In this document: positions 16,799 through 24,181 of the stretch, piece by piece
Layout of the letters: each line of letters begins with the position of its first letter
Position numbering within the stretch: the stretch's first letter is position 1
DNA from: JAUNST01 sp964452285
Lineage (GTDB): Bacteria; Patescibacteriota; Microgenomatia; UBA1400; PJMF01
DNA length: 28,169 bases
Assembly: GCA_964452285.1 (NCBI GenBank)
Contig: CAYVKW010000011.1
Coordinates: forward strand, 1 to 28,169
Direction of reading: 5' to 3'
Notes under the pieces: generated by a model
What the model saw: the letters and a program-made list of their open reading frames with translations, nothing else
Database searches by the model: none
What the model was told of the DNA's origin: nothing
Position numbers and translations under genes: made by a program

Positions 16799-18337
16799 TT
16801 AATTTTGGAGTTGACGATATTGAAGACTTTCGGCAAGATGCTGAAACTGAATGACTAGAGGTGGCTCAGGTTCTAAGTCAGCAATGGTGCGAGCGATCTT
16901 AATGATTTTGAAGTAGCTGCGAGCGGAAAGTTGGTACTTGCGAGCAGCTTGATGTAAAAGCGCGGTTGCTTCTGGAGAAAGAGGAAAATGAGTCCTAATT
17001 TGTGCCGATGAGAGCTGACTATTGAGTGGCGAGGTAAGCCGAAGAGTGTGAGCACGTTGAATTTGGGTTTTTCTGGCGGCGAGAACGTGAGCGCGAAGAT
17101 CGGCAGAAGATGGAGAAGCCGACGAGATGGAAGAAGAACTTTGTGTGAGCTGATCTAAATCGACTTCGGGTACAAAAATTTGCATGTCGAGCCGGTCGAG
17201 AATTGGTCCAGAGAGTTTATGACGATAGCGGAGAATTTCTGCCTGGCTGCAACGACAATGATGATGCTGACTGCCATAATAACCGCAAGGACAGGGGTTG
17301 GTGGCTGCCAATAAAGTGATTTGAGCGGGATAAGTGACACAGCCGTGAGCGCGGCTAATGGTAATTTGGCCGGTTTCTAAAGGTTGTCGTAGAGCCTCGA
17401 GAGTGTCGCGGCGAAATTCCGCCAGTTCGTCCAAAAAAAGGACGCCGTGATGAGCGAGCGAAATTTCGCCTGGTAATAGACTGAGACCACCGCCAGTAAG
17501 ACCGATAGTGGAAATAGTGTGATGAGGAGCGCGACAAGGACGCTGACTGAGCAGCTGAGAAGAATTAGTAGTCAAACCGGCGACTGAATAAATAGCGGTA
17601 ATTTCCAGAGCTTCTTTTTCAGTCAGCGGCGGCAAAATGGAAGGGAGAGCGGCGGCGAGCAAACTTTTGCCGGAGCCAGGAACGCCGCAAAGTAAGAGAT
17701 TGTGACCGCCGGCGGCAGCGATTTCTAAACAGCGTTTGGCAACTTTTTGACCGATAATATCGCAGAAATCTGGGCCGGCGGGAATAAGAGAATGGTTATA
17801 AGTTTGCGGCGTGAGAGGAGAAAGAGAGGTGTTTTTTTGTAAAAAATTAATTAATTCTTGAAGATGAGCGAGAGGATAAATGTGAATGCCAGTAATCAAC
17901 GAAACTTCATTCTGGTTGACGGCAGGCAAAAAAACGCGTTTATAGCCTTGTTCTTTGGCAAAGTTGACTAAAGGCAGGGCGCCTCTAATAGCACGAAGTT
18001 CGCCGTTGAGAGCCAATTCACCGAAAAAGATATCTTCAGGCTGACTGAGTTTTTGATTAAGAGTGAGCTCTAAAAGGGCGACGCAAATTGCTAATTCTAA
18101 ATTACTGCCAGTTTTTTTCAGGTCAGCTGGAGCTAAATTGACCAAAGTTTTGCGGCATTTGAGTCTGATTTGACAGCTAGCGAGGGCAGCGCTGATTCTT
18201 TCTCTGGCTTCTTCGAGAGTTTTTTCTGCTAAACCAATGATAATCAAATTCGGTTTGCCTTGAACACTGTCAGCTTCAATTTCGATAGTAGTTGCCTGCA
18301 AACCTTGTAAAGTAGCGCTATGAGTGCGGATAAGCAT
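16799..18337 (-). CDS. comM: ComM/YifB Mg-chelatase-like AAA+ ATPase
   Basis: In transformable bacteria ComM is a ring helicase that drives branch migration during integration of imported DNA. The 512-aa protein has the N-terminal ChlI-like domain (1-170, with ATTIEIEADSVQGKPNLIIIGL), the AAA+ core with Walker A GVPGSGKS (218-225), Walker B GVLFLDEL (298-305), the Cys/His cluster CPCGYYGSQHHHCRC (349-363) and the C-terminal lid with RSYFKIIKIARTIADLE. Length is normal. A Ser-rich stretch (SSSSISSASPSS) interrupts the linker before the last domain. No other competence gene is present in the window. It is divergent from the MNIO-like gene. Confidence 0.93.
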   Translation of the reverse strand: MLIRTHSATLQGLQATTIEIEADSVQGKPNLIIIGLAEKTLEEARERISAALASCQIRLKCRKTLVNLAPADLKKTGSNLELAICVALLELTLNQKLSQPEDIFFGELALNGELRAIRGALPLVNFAKEQGYKRVFLPAVNQNEVSLITGIHIYPLAHLQELINFLQKNTSLSPLTPQTYNHSLIPAGPDFCDIIGQKVAKRCLEIAAAGGHNLLLCGVPGSGKSLLAAALPSILPPLTEKEALEITAIYSVAGLTTNSSQLLSQRPCRAPHHTISTIGLTGGGLSLLPGEISLAHHGVLFLDELAEFRRDTLEALRQPLETGQITISRAHGCVTYPAQITLLAATNPCPCGYYGSQHHHCRCSQAEILRYRHKLSGPILDRLDMQIFVPEVDLDQLTQSSSSISSASPSSADLRAHVLAARKTQIQRAHTLRLTSPLNSQLSSAQIRTHFPLSPEATALLHQAARKYQLSARSYFKIIKIARTIADLEPEPPLVIQFQHLAESLQYRQLQN

Positions 18338-18435
18338 AAAGATTGTCCAAAAAAATCACTACCTGTGCTTTACTGCGACAAGAGTGATAGTCAACCTTTA
18401 CTTCTTCTTGGCAGTTATTGTAACATAAAAACGGT

Positions 18436-18441
18436 TATAAT
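18436..18441 (+). promoter_or_regulatory. Leaderless-type -10 element of the MNIO-like gene
   Basis: Perfect TATAAT followed by six bases (AACACG) and then ATG at 18448, so the transcript would begin at the start codon. There is no Shine-Dalgarno. The geometry equals that of the DUF4012 gene. Confidence 0.6.
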
Positions 18442-18447
18442 AACACG

Positions 18448-19278
18448 ATGATGACGGAACAAATCAAATTAGCAGCAAATTTTTCTCAACCTTTATTAAA
18501 ACTAATGAAAGAGAAAAAAACCAGCGTAGATTTAATTAAATTATCGGTGAAGGAATTGGCGGAAGAAGAGGGACAGAGGTGCACCGAATTAGGTTTGCCA
18601 GCTCTAATCCATTATTTGCCAGATTTAGGTGCGCCGACTGCTGATTGGCAGCGGTTTGACTTTCAGACTTTAAATCGGCAAATTAAAGCGTGGTCAGTGC
18701 CTCATTTAAGTTTACATTTAGACGCTTATAAGAAAGTGGCTCAAGTGCAAACGAGAGCGGAATTATTAGCTTTGTGTAGCAGAAATGCGCGGTTGATTCA
18801 AGAAAAAGTGTCAGTGCCGCTTTTAGTGGAAAACGTGGATCAAGAACCAGACTGGAATCCGGCGGGCAATTATGACCGTTATCCGGAAGTGGCAGAAATC
18901 AATTTCTTTCAAGATTTTTTAAGAGATAATCCGGAAATTGGTTGGCTGCTGGACTTGTCGCACGCGCGCTGTTTGACGCATTACTGGCAAATGCCGACAC
19001 AGGCATATTTGGAAAAAATGCCGCTAGCGCGCGTGGTCGAAATTCATATTAACGGTCCAAAAGTAGTGAACGGAGAAATGTGCGATGTGCACGAAAAAAT
19101 GGTAACGGTGGACTATGAGCTTTTGAACTGGACTTTGGATAAGACAACGCCAAAAATAGTGACGCTCGAATACGGTGGAGTTGGAAAAATGTATGAAACT
19201 GAAGCGAAAAATAATGAAAAAGAATTGCAAGAACAATTGTCAAATTTGCAAGTGATAATAAATAAAGGTGAAAAGTGA
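18448..19278 (+). CDS. DUF692/MNIO-like TIM-barrel protein (possible multinuclear iron oxidase)
   Basis: A 276-aa predicted TIM barrel. Its order of polar motifs fits the DUF692 (MNIO) family: HLSLHL (86-91), LLVEN (125-129), EVAEINFFQDFL (147-158), GWLLDLSHAR (165-174), VVEIHINGPK (196-205), DVHEKM (213-218) and VTLEYGG (238-244). His 90, Glu 128, Asp 169, His 200, Asp 213, His 215 and Glu 241 are plausible metal ligands. Known MNIO enzymes use two or three irons to modify Cys or other residues in ribosomal peptides, usually with a precursor gene and a partner protein nearby; neither is visible here. A sugar-isomerase-like TIM barrel is the main alternative. It ends one base before the methyltransferase ATG, so the two are coupled. 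Confidence 0.62.
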   Translation: MMTEQIKLAANFSQPLLKLMKEKKTSVDLIKLSVKELAEEEGQRCTELGLPALIHYLPDLGAPTADWQRFDFQTLNRQIKAWSVPHLSLHLDAYKKVAQVQTRAELLALCSRNARLIQEKVSVPLLVENVDQEPDWNPAGNYDRYPEVAEINFFQDFLRDNPEIGWLLDLSHARCLTHYWQMPTQAYLEKMPLARVVEIHINGPKVVNGEMCDVHEKMVTVDYELLNWTLDKTTPKIVTLEYGGVGKMYETEAKNNEKELQEQLSNLQVIINKGEK

Positions 19279-19279
19279 A

Positions 19280-20248
19280 ATGCAAGGGCGGACGGCTGAT
19301 CTTTTTGCAGGTATCGGCGGATTGAGCATCGGTTTCGCGCAAGCTGGTTTTCAAAGTGTGTATGCGACAGATAATGATGAAAAATGCGGGGTGACGTGGG
19401 AAAAAAATTTCAGTAGAAATTTGATTTTAAAAGATATCACCAGAGAAAGTGAAAACGGTTATCAGAGCGTAAGCGATGAAGTAAAGAAATTGGCTTTTGA
19501 AGTTCTTTTGGCAGGTTTTCCTTGTCAAAGCTTTTCGCAAGCGGGTGAACAAGCAGGCTTTAAAGATGTGAAAGGCCGAGGGCAGTTAGTGTTTCAGTTA
19601 TTGGAGGTAATAGAAAAAAAGCGCCCAAAAGTGATTTTTTTTGAAAATGTCAGTCGATTGGTGACTCATCGCGGAGGCAGAACGCTATTGACGATTGTGG
19701 GCAAGCTAGAAAAACTGGGTTATGATTGTCAATGGCGAGTATTGAGTAGTGAGGAATATGGTGATGTGCCACAGGCGCGTGGGCGATTTTATTTGGTGGG
19801 ATTTTTAGATCAAGCACAAGCGCAAAAATTTATCTGGCCAAATAAAATCGCCTTGACTAAAACGGTTTTTGATTTATTGGAGCAAGAAGTGGATGAATAT
19901 TATTACTATGAAAATAAACCGCTTTGGCAAGAACTAAAAAACTTGGAGTGGGACGAGAAAAATGTTTATTTATGGCGGAGAAATCAGCGGCGGACTTATA
20001 AAAATGGTATCTGCCCTACCCTATTGGCCAGTATGGGCACTGGTGGACACAATGTGCCACTGATTAAAGATAAAAAAGGAGTGCGTAAATTGACGCCGAG
20101 GGAGTGTGCACGACTACAAGGTTTGCCAGATAATTTTGTTTTACCAGAGACTTTGTCGGAAAAGACTTTGTATCAACAATTAGGAAATACAGTGACAGTG
20201 AGCGTAGTGAGAAGAATAGCAGCGGAAATCAAAAAGACATTTAATTAA
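19280..20248 (+). CDS. DNA (cytosine-5) methyltransferase, orphan
   Basis: Methylates cytosine at C5 in a specific DNA sequence. The 322-aa protein has all main motifs: I DLFAGIGGLSIGF (7-19), IV with the catalytic Cys 82 in GFPCQSFSQAG, VI FENV (121-124), VIII QARGRFYLVGF (165-175), IX LTPRECARLQGLPDNF, and X QQLGNTVTVSVV. The target recognition region (about 200-260, including CPTLLASMGTGGHNVPLI) is short; I cannot name the site. No restriction endonuclease is next to it, so it may be regulatory or protective. ATG 19280 is preferred to GTG 19268: AAAGGTG lies about nine bases before it and the upstream stop is one base away. Confidence 0.94.
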   Translation: MQGRTADLFAGIGGLSIGFAQAGFQSVYATDNDEKCGVTWEKNFSRNLILKDITRESENGYQSVSDEVKKLAFEVLLAGFPCQSFSQAGEQAGFKDVKGRGQLVFQLLEVIEKKRPKVIFFENVSRLVTHRGGRTLLTIVGKLEKLGYDCQWRVLSSEEYGDVPQARGRFYLVGFLDQAQAQKFIWPNKIALTKTVFDLLEQEVDEYYYYENKPLWQELKNLEWDEKNVYLWRRNQRRTYKNGICPTLLASMGTGGHNVPLIKDKKGVRKLTPRECARLQGLPDNFVLPETLSEKTLYQQLGNTVTVSVVRRIAAEIKKTFN

Positions 20249-20278
20249 GAAAAAATCCCTATAATTAGGGATTTTTTC
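20249..20278. terminator. Rho-independent-type terminator, bidirectional
   Basis: GAAAAAATCCCT (20249-20260) pairs perfectly with AGGGATTTTTTC (20267-20278) around the loop ATAATT. The stem begins directly after the methyltransferase stop codon. T-runs exist on both strands, so it can end transcription from both sides of this convergent gap. Confidence 0.85.
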
Positions 20279-20325
20279 TTAATATAAGTTTGTCAGAAAT
20301 CAGAAAATTGAATATTTGACAACCT

Positions 20326-20345
20326 TTTGATTTAAGCAAATCAAA
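20326..20345 (-). terminator. Possible hairpin after the phosphomutase gene
   Basis: TTTGATTT and AAATCAAA form an 8-bp perfect stem around AAGC, two bases past the phosphomutase stop. No T-run follows on the minus strand, so termination is doubtful; it may protect the 3' end. Confidence 0.3.
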
Positions 20346-20347
20346 GA

Positions 20348-21778
20348 TCAATCGAAAGCATCAGTATTGACGCCTACGGTCCAATCGATTTCTTGATGTT
20401 TTTTCAAAATATCGCGGACGATATTTTTAATTTCTTCATACTCTTTTTTAGTTTTGGCTTCATATTTAATGGTGATATAAGGACCATTTTGCGAAGCACG
20501 AACAGTGACCATGGCGGTTTTGGTGTCAAGACGAACGCCGTCAACAGTATTGTACTCAGCCGTTTTGAAAGCTTTTTTAAGATCTTTCATAATAACATTG
20601 GTAATGAAATCAAATTTAATTTCATCGGCTAGACCGAGTTTAATTTCTGGGCTGCTGATAAACTTAGGTAATTGAGCTAAAGCTTGACTCAATGACATTT
20701 TTTTGCGTTCTAAGTATTGCAAGAGTCGGAGACTAGCATAAGCACCGTCGTCATGACCGAAGAAATTGTCAGTGAAATAAATGTGTCCAGAAAGCTCGCC
20801 GCCAAAAGGAGCGCCGACTTCTTTGATTTTAGCTTTGATGAAAGAATGGCCAGTGATCCACATTACTGGGGTACCACCGCGCTTTTCGATGGTTTGAGTG
20901 ACAGCTTTGGAGCATAAATTATTAAAAACAATTTTTGCGCCAGGCATAGTGTCGAGGACATCGTCAGCGAAAAGCGCCACAATACTATCCATCCATAAAA
21001 CCGTACCTTGATCATCAACTACAGCCATGCGATCACCGTCAGCGTCATAAGCAAAACCGATATTGGCCTTATTTTTCAGTACGCCCTCGCGCAAACGTTC
21101 CAAGACTGCTTTTTCAGTTGGGTCCGGCACTCCGAGTGGAAATTTGCCGTCAAGCTCGCAATTTTGCTCGATAACTTCACAACCAGCTTCGTGCAAAATT
21201 TCCGGATAATACATACCAGAGGTAGTATTAGAGGCATCGACAACAACACGCCACTTCTTCTTGAGATTGAAGTGTTTGAGAATGGTGCGTAAATAAGCAT
21301 CGAAGACTTTGACTTTTTTATTTTTACCTTTGATTTTGGGAGCGACAAATTTACCTGAATCAACTAATTGATGAAAAGCAATTACATCATCGGCTAGCAT
21401 AGTTTCGCTGTAGCCGGTGACGAGCTTGAGACCGTTGTATTCACGCGGGTTATGTGAAGCGGTAATCATGGCGCCGCCTTTGGTTTTGAATTCGTAAACG
21501 GCAAAGTAAACCATCTGGCTCAAAGCTAAGCCAATGTCGTAAGTACTAATACCACCGTCATTGAGACCAGCGATGAAAGCTTTGCTATAAGCGCTGCTAG
21601 TCATGCGATTGTCGTGACCGACAACGGCGTCGCCAATTCTTCTTTGGGCTAGCCAAGTAGCGTAAGCACGACCGAGAGTGTAATAGACATTGGGATTGAG
21701 ATCTTCATCCATGACGCCACGAATATCGTAACCACGGAAGATTTTCCCATTAATTTTTTTGACTAATTGATACTGCAT
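20348..21778 (-). CDS. Phosphomannomutase/phosphoglucomutase
   Basis: Moves phosphate between C6 and C1 of mannose or glucose, feeding sugar-nucleotide synthesis. The 476-aa protein shows the four alpha-D-phosphohexomutase signatures: FRGYDIRG near the N-terminus (14-21), the phosphoserine loop ITASHNP, the metal-binding DADGDR and the sugar-recognition GGELSGH. The phosphate-binding loop near the end reads RASQNGPY, a variant of the usual R-x-S-N-T-x-P form. Dual PMM/PGM specificity is common in this branch and cannot be separated by eye. AGGAG lies well placed before ATG 21778. It could supply ManC (mannose 1-phosphate) and the GalE/GT4 pathways (glucose 1-phosphate). Confidence 0.93.
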   Translation of the reverse strand: MQYQLVKKINGKIFRGYDIRGVMDEDLNPNVYYTLGRAYATWLAQRRIGDAVVGHDNRMTSSAYSKAFIAGLNDGGISTYDIGLALSQMVYFAVYEFKTKGGAMITASHNPREYNGLKLVTGYSETMLADDVIAFHQLVDSGKFVAPKIKGKNKKVKVFDAYLRTILKHFNLKKKWRVVVDASNTTSGMYYPEILHEAGCEVIEQNCELDGKFPLGVPDPTEKAVLERLREGVLKNKANIGFAYDADGDRMAVVDDQGTVLWMDSIVALFADDVLDTMPGAKIVFNNLCSKAVTQTIEKRGGTPVMWITGHSFIKAKIKEVGAPFGGELSGHIYFTDNFFGHDDGAYASLRLLQYLERKKMSLSQALAQLPKFISSPEIKLGLADEIKFDFITNVIMKDLKKAFKTAEYNTVDGVRLDTKTAMVTVRASQNGPYITIKYEAKTKKEYEEIKNIVRDILKKHQEIDWTVGVNTDAFD

Positions 21779-21820
21779 CTAAACTCCTTTCTATGAGTTT
21801 GAGAGTGTAACCTGAAATTG

Positions 21821-21868
21821 ATTATAACAGAGTTTTAGAAAAAAGATTGGGCAATTTTCTGTTATAAT
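21821..21868. promoter_or_regulatory. Divergent -10 elements for the phosphomutase and tRNA-Arg
   Basis: Minus-strand TATAAT at 21826-21821 (about 42 bases before the phosphomutase ATG) and plus-strand TATAAT at 21863-21868 (28 bases before the tRNA). -35 boxes are weak on both strands. Confidence 0.5.
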
Positions 21869-21896
21869 AAGGCTTGTTCTTTTGTCAAGTAAATAT

Positions 21897-21970
21897 GCGT
21901 CCGTAGCTCAGTTGGATAGAGCATTTGCCTTCTAAGCAAAGGGTCGTGGGTTCGAGCCCCACCGGACGTA
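21897..21970 (+). tRNA. tRNA-Arg (anticodon UCU)
   Basis: A full cloverleaf can be drawn: acceptor GCGTCCG with CGGACGT, D-stem GCTC/GAGC, anticodon stem TTTGC/GCAAA with loop CTTCTAA (anticodon TCT at 21931-21933), T-stem GTGGG/CCCAC with loop TTCGAGC, discriminator A. CCA is not encoded. The first acceptor pair is G-U where tRNA-Arg usually has G-C. It reads AGA codons. Confidence 0.95.
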
Positions 21971-21991
21971 CAAATTTGATTTCTGTGGAAA

Positions 21992-22963
21992 TCAATCAAT
22001 TAAAAGATTGTCAAACTTTTCACCGGAGGCAATTTTTTGGGCGATTTTAATGGCGCCGTAAACTGGAGCAGTGTCCTTACTCACGATGACGGCTAAAGGT
22101 AAAGTTTTTTCTAACTGAGCAGTGAATTCAGGAATGAGATTGAGAAGAAAAGAACCAGCGAGAACTAAATCAAAAGGTTTGTCGGTGAGTTGAAGATGAC
22201 GAGCAACGGCGAGGACGTGTTCTAAAAGACGTTGGATACAATAATCGACAATGCCGGTGGCGACAGGGTCGCCATCGTGATAAGCTTTGACGACGAGCGG
22301 AGCAAGAGAGGCAATCTCAGTTTTACTAATAAGCGGATTGTAAATTTGATTTTTGAGTTGAGAAAGATTTTTGGCATGAAGAGCTTCAAAAACTGATTTT
22401 TGGAGAGAAGTGTGCGGGCCGCGGCCGTCGAGACTTTTAATAGCGGCTTTGAGAGCGAGGCGGCCGGCGTCAAAACCACTGCCGTCGTCTGATAGAGCGA
22501 AATTGAGGCCGCCTGATTTAGCACAATGACCTTGGTCATTGCGCCCAAGACAATTACTGCCGGTGCCACCAACCAAAACAATGGCGTTTTTGGCAGTAGT
22601 GCCATTGACAAGAGCTAAAACAGCGTCGTTAAGAAGAATGAATTTATTAATCGTCCAACTGCTGAGAATTTCCGTAAAAACTGGGCGGCTAGTTCTTTCT
22701 TCTTCTTTGGTATCAAGACCAGCAATGCCGTAAACAATGACTTTGATCGGCAATTCTGGCAAACCTTCCAAGGCAATTCTCAATAATTCACGTAAGCTAA
22801 AAGCGGCTAGTCCTAAATTATTATTGGAAAGACCAGAACTGCGGTTGTCGCTGCGACGCAAAACTTTGCCTTGACTATTGGTGACTAAAATTTCATTTTT
22901 ACTACTGCCGCCGTCAATACCGATAAGATAGTAGTCTGTAGATTCTGTATTAGTCAAGTTCAT
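21992..22963 (-). CDS. BadF/BcrA-type ASKHA ATPase, N-acetylglucosamine kinase-like
   Basis: A 323-aa member of the ASKHA fold closest to NagK/BadF-type kinases: phosphate-1 loop GIDGGSSKNEIL (14-25), the connecting NDA, phosphate-2 VLVGGTGSNCLGR and the following SDDGSGFDAGRLAL, and adenosine motif VLAGSFLLN near the end. Probably phosphorylates a hexose or N-acetylhexosamine released from a glycan (inferred). The ATG at 22963 overlaps the GH57 gene by 14 bases, but AAAAAAGG abuts this ATG too closely; the TTG at 22957 would be better spaced and may be the true start. It is the last gene of a GT4-GH57-kinase operon. A BadF-type activator of a radical dehydratase is unlikely without its partner subunits. 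Confidence 0.8.
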   Translation of the reverse strand: MNLTNTESTDYYLIGIDGGSSKNEILVTNSQGKVLRRSDNRSSGLSNNNLGLAAFSLRELLRIALEGLPELPIKVIVYGIAGLDTKEEERTSRPVFTEILSSWTINKFILLNDAVLALVNGTTAKNAIVLVGGTGSNCLGRNDQGHCAKSGGLNFALSDDGSGFDAGRLALKAAIKSLDGRGPHTSLQKSVFEALHAKNLSQLKNQIYNPLISKTEIASLAPLVVKAYHDGDPVATGIVDYCIQRLLEHVLAVARHLQLTDKPFDLVLAGSFLLNLIPEFTAQLEKTLPLAVIVSKDTAPVYGAIKIAQKIASGEKFDNLLID

Positions 22964-24179
22964 CCTTTTTTACTTGTTTTTCTTGTAAATAGATTTGCTC
23001 TTTAATATCGGCTAGAACGATGCAAAAGCGCCGATAAGCTTCAAACGGAGAGTTGTAAGCACTAAAATAGCTATGGACATCGCCGTCAGCAAAATATTTG
23101 GTACACATATAATAATAATGGTCGCTCGTTAAGAGACGGCGCCAATTTTTAATCAGTTTTTGATTGTTGGTGGCGAGAACGTCTTTTTCAAGAGCAAAAA
23201 TTTGTTTAAGTGTGTCTTCTTGAAGCACATTGCTGCGCCAGGCAGAAAGATCACGGTCAACGTCGGCCCAAGAGATAGGAGCTTCCACTTGATAAACTGG
23301 CAATTTTTCTAAATCAGTAATTTGAGAAAATTCAAGAGAAGGAGTAGTAAAAGTGACAGCTTGATCACGGCTGGCTTGAGCAACGAAAGTGGCGAAAAAA
23401 TCAAAAATGCCAGTATTTTCCCATTGATGTTCACCAAAAGTTTCAAAGTCCATAAAAAGACCGATAATTTCGTCGGGATAGTAATTTTTGAGCCAAGAGA
23501 GATATTTTTCGCTAGTCAAAGGCCACTCCGACCAGTGTTTATTGGAAAAGCGAAAAGCAATGTCGTCGGAAAACTGAGCATGCTTGAGCATAAGCGGAAT
23601 GCTAGGCTGGCTTTGGCTGCGCCAAAGCTGGGTGCGAGGCTGACCGGCTAAGAGGCGATCGACGGCCTCGGTGAGAGTACCGGTGAAGCCGAGCTTAGCA
23701 ATTTGCCAAGCAATGTAGTTATTGTAGATCATTTCGGTGTTGCGAAAAACTTTAGGCTTGAGACCAAAAAGCTTTTTGGTCAAATCTTGATGCAGACGCA
23801 CTTGAGCGGCAAATTCAGTTTCGCTATAAAGAGCAGCCAAACTGTGATAATAAGTTTCGGTTAGCATTTCTACTTGGTCGCCGTGAGCGGTTAACTTTTT
23901 TAGCAATTCGATCACTTCTGGAGCATAAGTTTGAGCTTGTTCTAAAAAAACACCAGTAGCGGAGAAAGAAAAACGAAATTGAGGGTATTTTTCTACACAT
24001 TGAAGCAAAAGCGTAAGCATAGGAAGATAGGATTTTTTGGTGACCTTGAGAAAAACGTCTTTATTTTGATCGTATTCAGGGCTGGCAAAATAATCGACAT
24101 CGTTGTCCAAGTTGAGGACGGAAACATCGGTCAAACGATAAGGCTGATGGAGGAAAAAGTAAAAAGCGACCTTGGGCAT
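22950..24179 (-). CDS. Glycoside hydrolase family 57 (alpha-amylase-like)
   Basis: Acts on alpha-1,4-glucans or a related alpha-linked glycan. The 409-aa protein has the GH57 N-terminal FFLHQPYRL (8-16), a catalytic nucleophile candidate Glu 149 in FRNTEMIYNN, and the acid/base Asp 244 in FMDFETFGEHQ (242-251). Length fits the smaller GH57 alpha-amylases. There is no signal peptide, so it works in the cytoplasm, which suits intracellular glycogen-like polymer or glycolipid turnover better than scavenging. It begins two bases after the GT4 stop without a visible Shine-Dalgarno, and overlaps the next gene: tight translational coupling. Exact specificity (amylase, 4-alpha-glucanotransferase, galactosidase) is not decided by these motifs. 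Confidence 0.9.
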   Translation of the reverse strand: MPKVAFYFFLHQPYRLTDVSVLNLDNDVDYFASPEYDQNKDVFLKVTKKSYLPMLTLLLQCVEKYPQFRFSFSATGVFLEQAQTYAPEVIELLKKLTAHGDQVEMLTETYYHSLAALYSETEFAAQVRLHQDLTKKLFGLKPKVFRNTEMIYNNYIAWQIAKLGFTGTLTEAVDRLLAGQPRTQLWRSQSQPSIPLMLKHAQFSDDIAFRFSNKHWSEWPLTSEKYLSWLKNYYPDEIIGLFMDFETFGEHQWENTGIFDFFATFVAQASRDQAVTFTTPSLEFSQITDLEKLPVYQVEAPISWADVDRDLSAWRSNVLQEDTLKQIFALEKDVLATNNQKLIKNWRRLLTSDHYYYMCTKYFADGDVHSYFSAYNSPFEAYRRFCIVLADIKEQIYLQEKQVKKDELD

Positions 24180-24181
24180 GC

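Noticed and set aside
18365..18451. 28-codon frame from a GTG with two Cys, ending in the MNIO-like start (candidate precursor peptide)
   Set aside because: No Shine-Dalgarno, it runs through the TATAAT of the next gene, and it lacks the repeated Cys pattern of MNIO precursors; chance is more likely.
21978..21993. Hairpin GATTTC-TGTG-GAAATC after the tRNA
   Set aside because: Six-base stem without a T-run on either strand; it overlaps the end of the kinase gene and is weak as a terminator.
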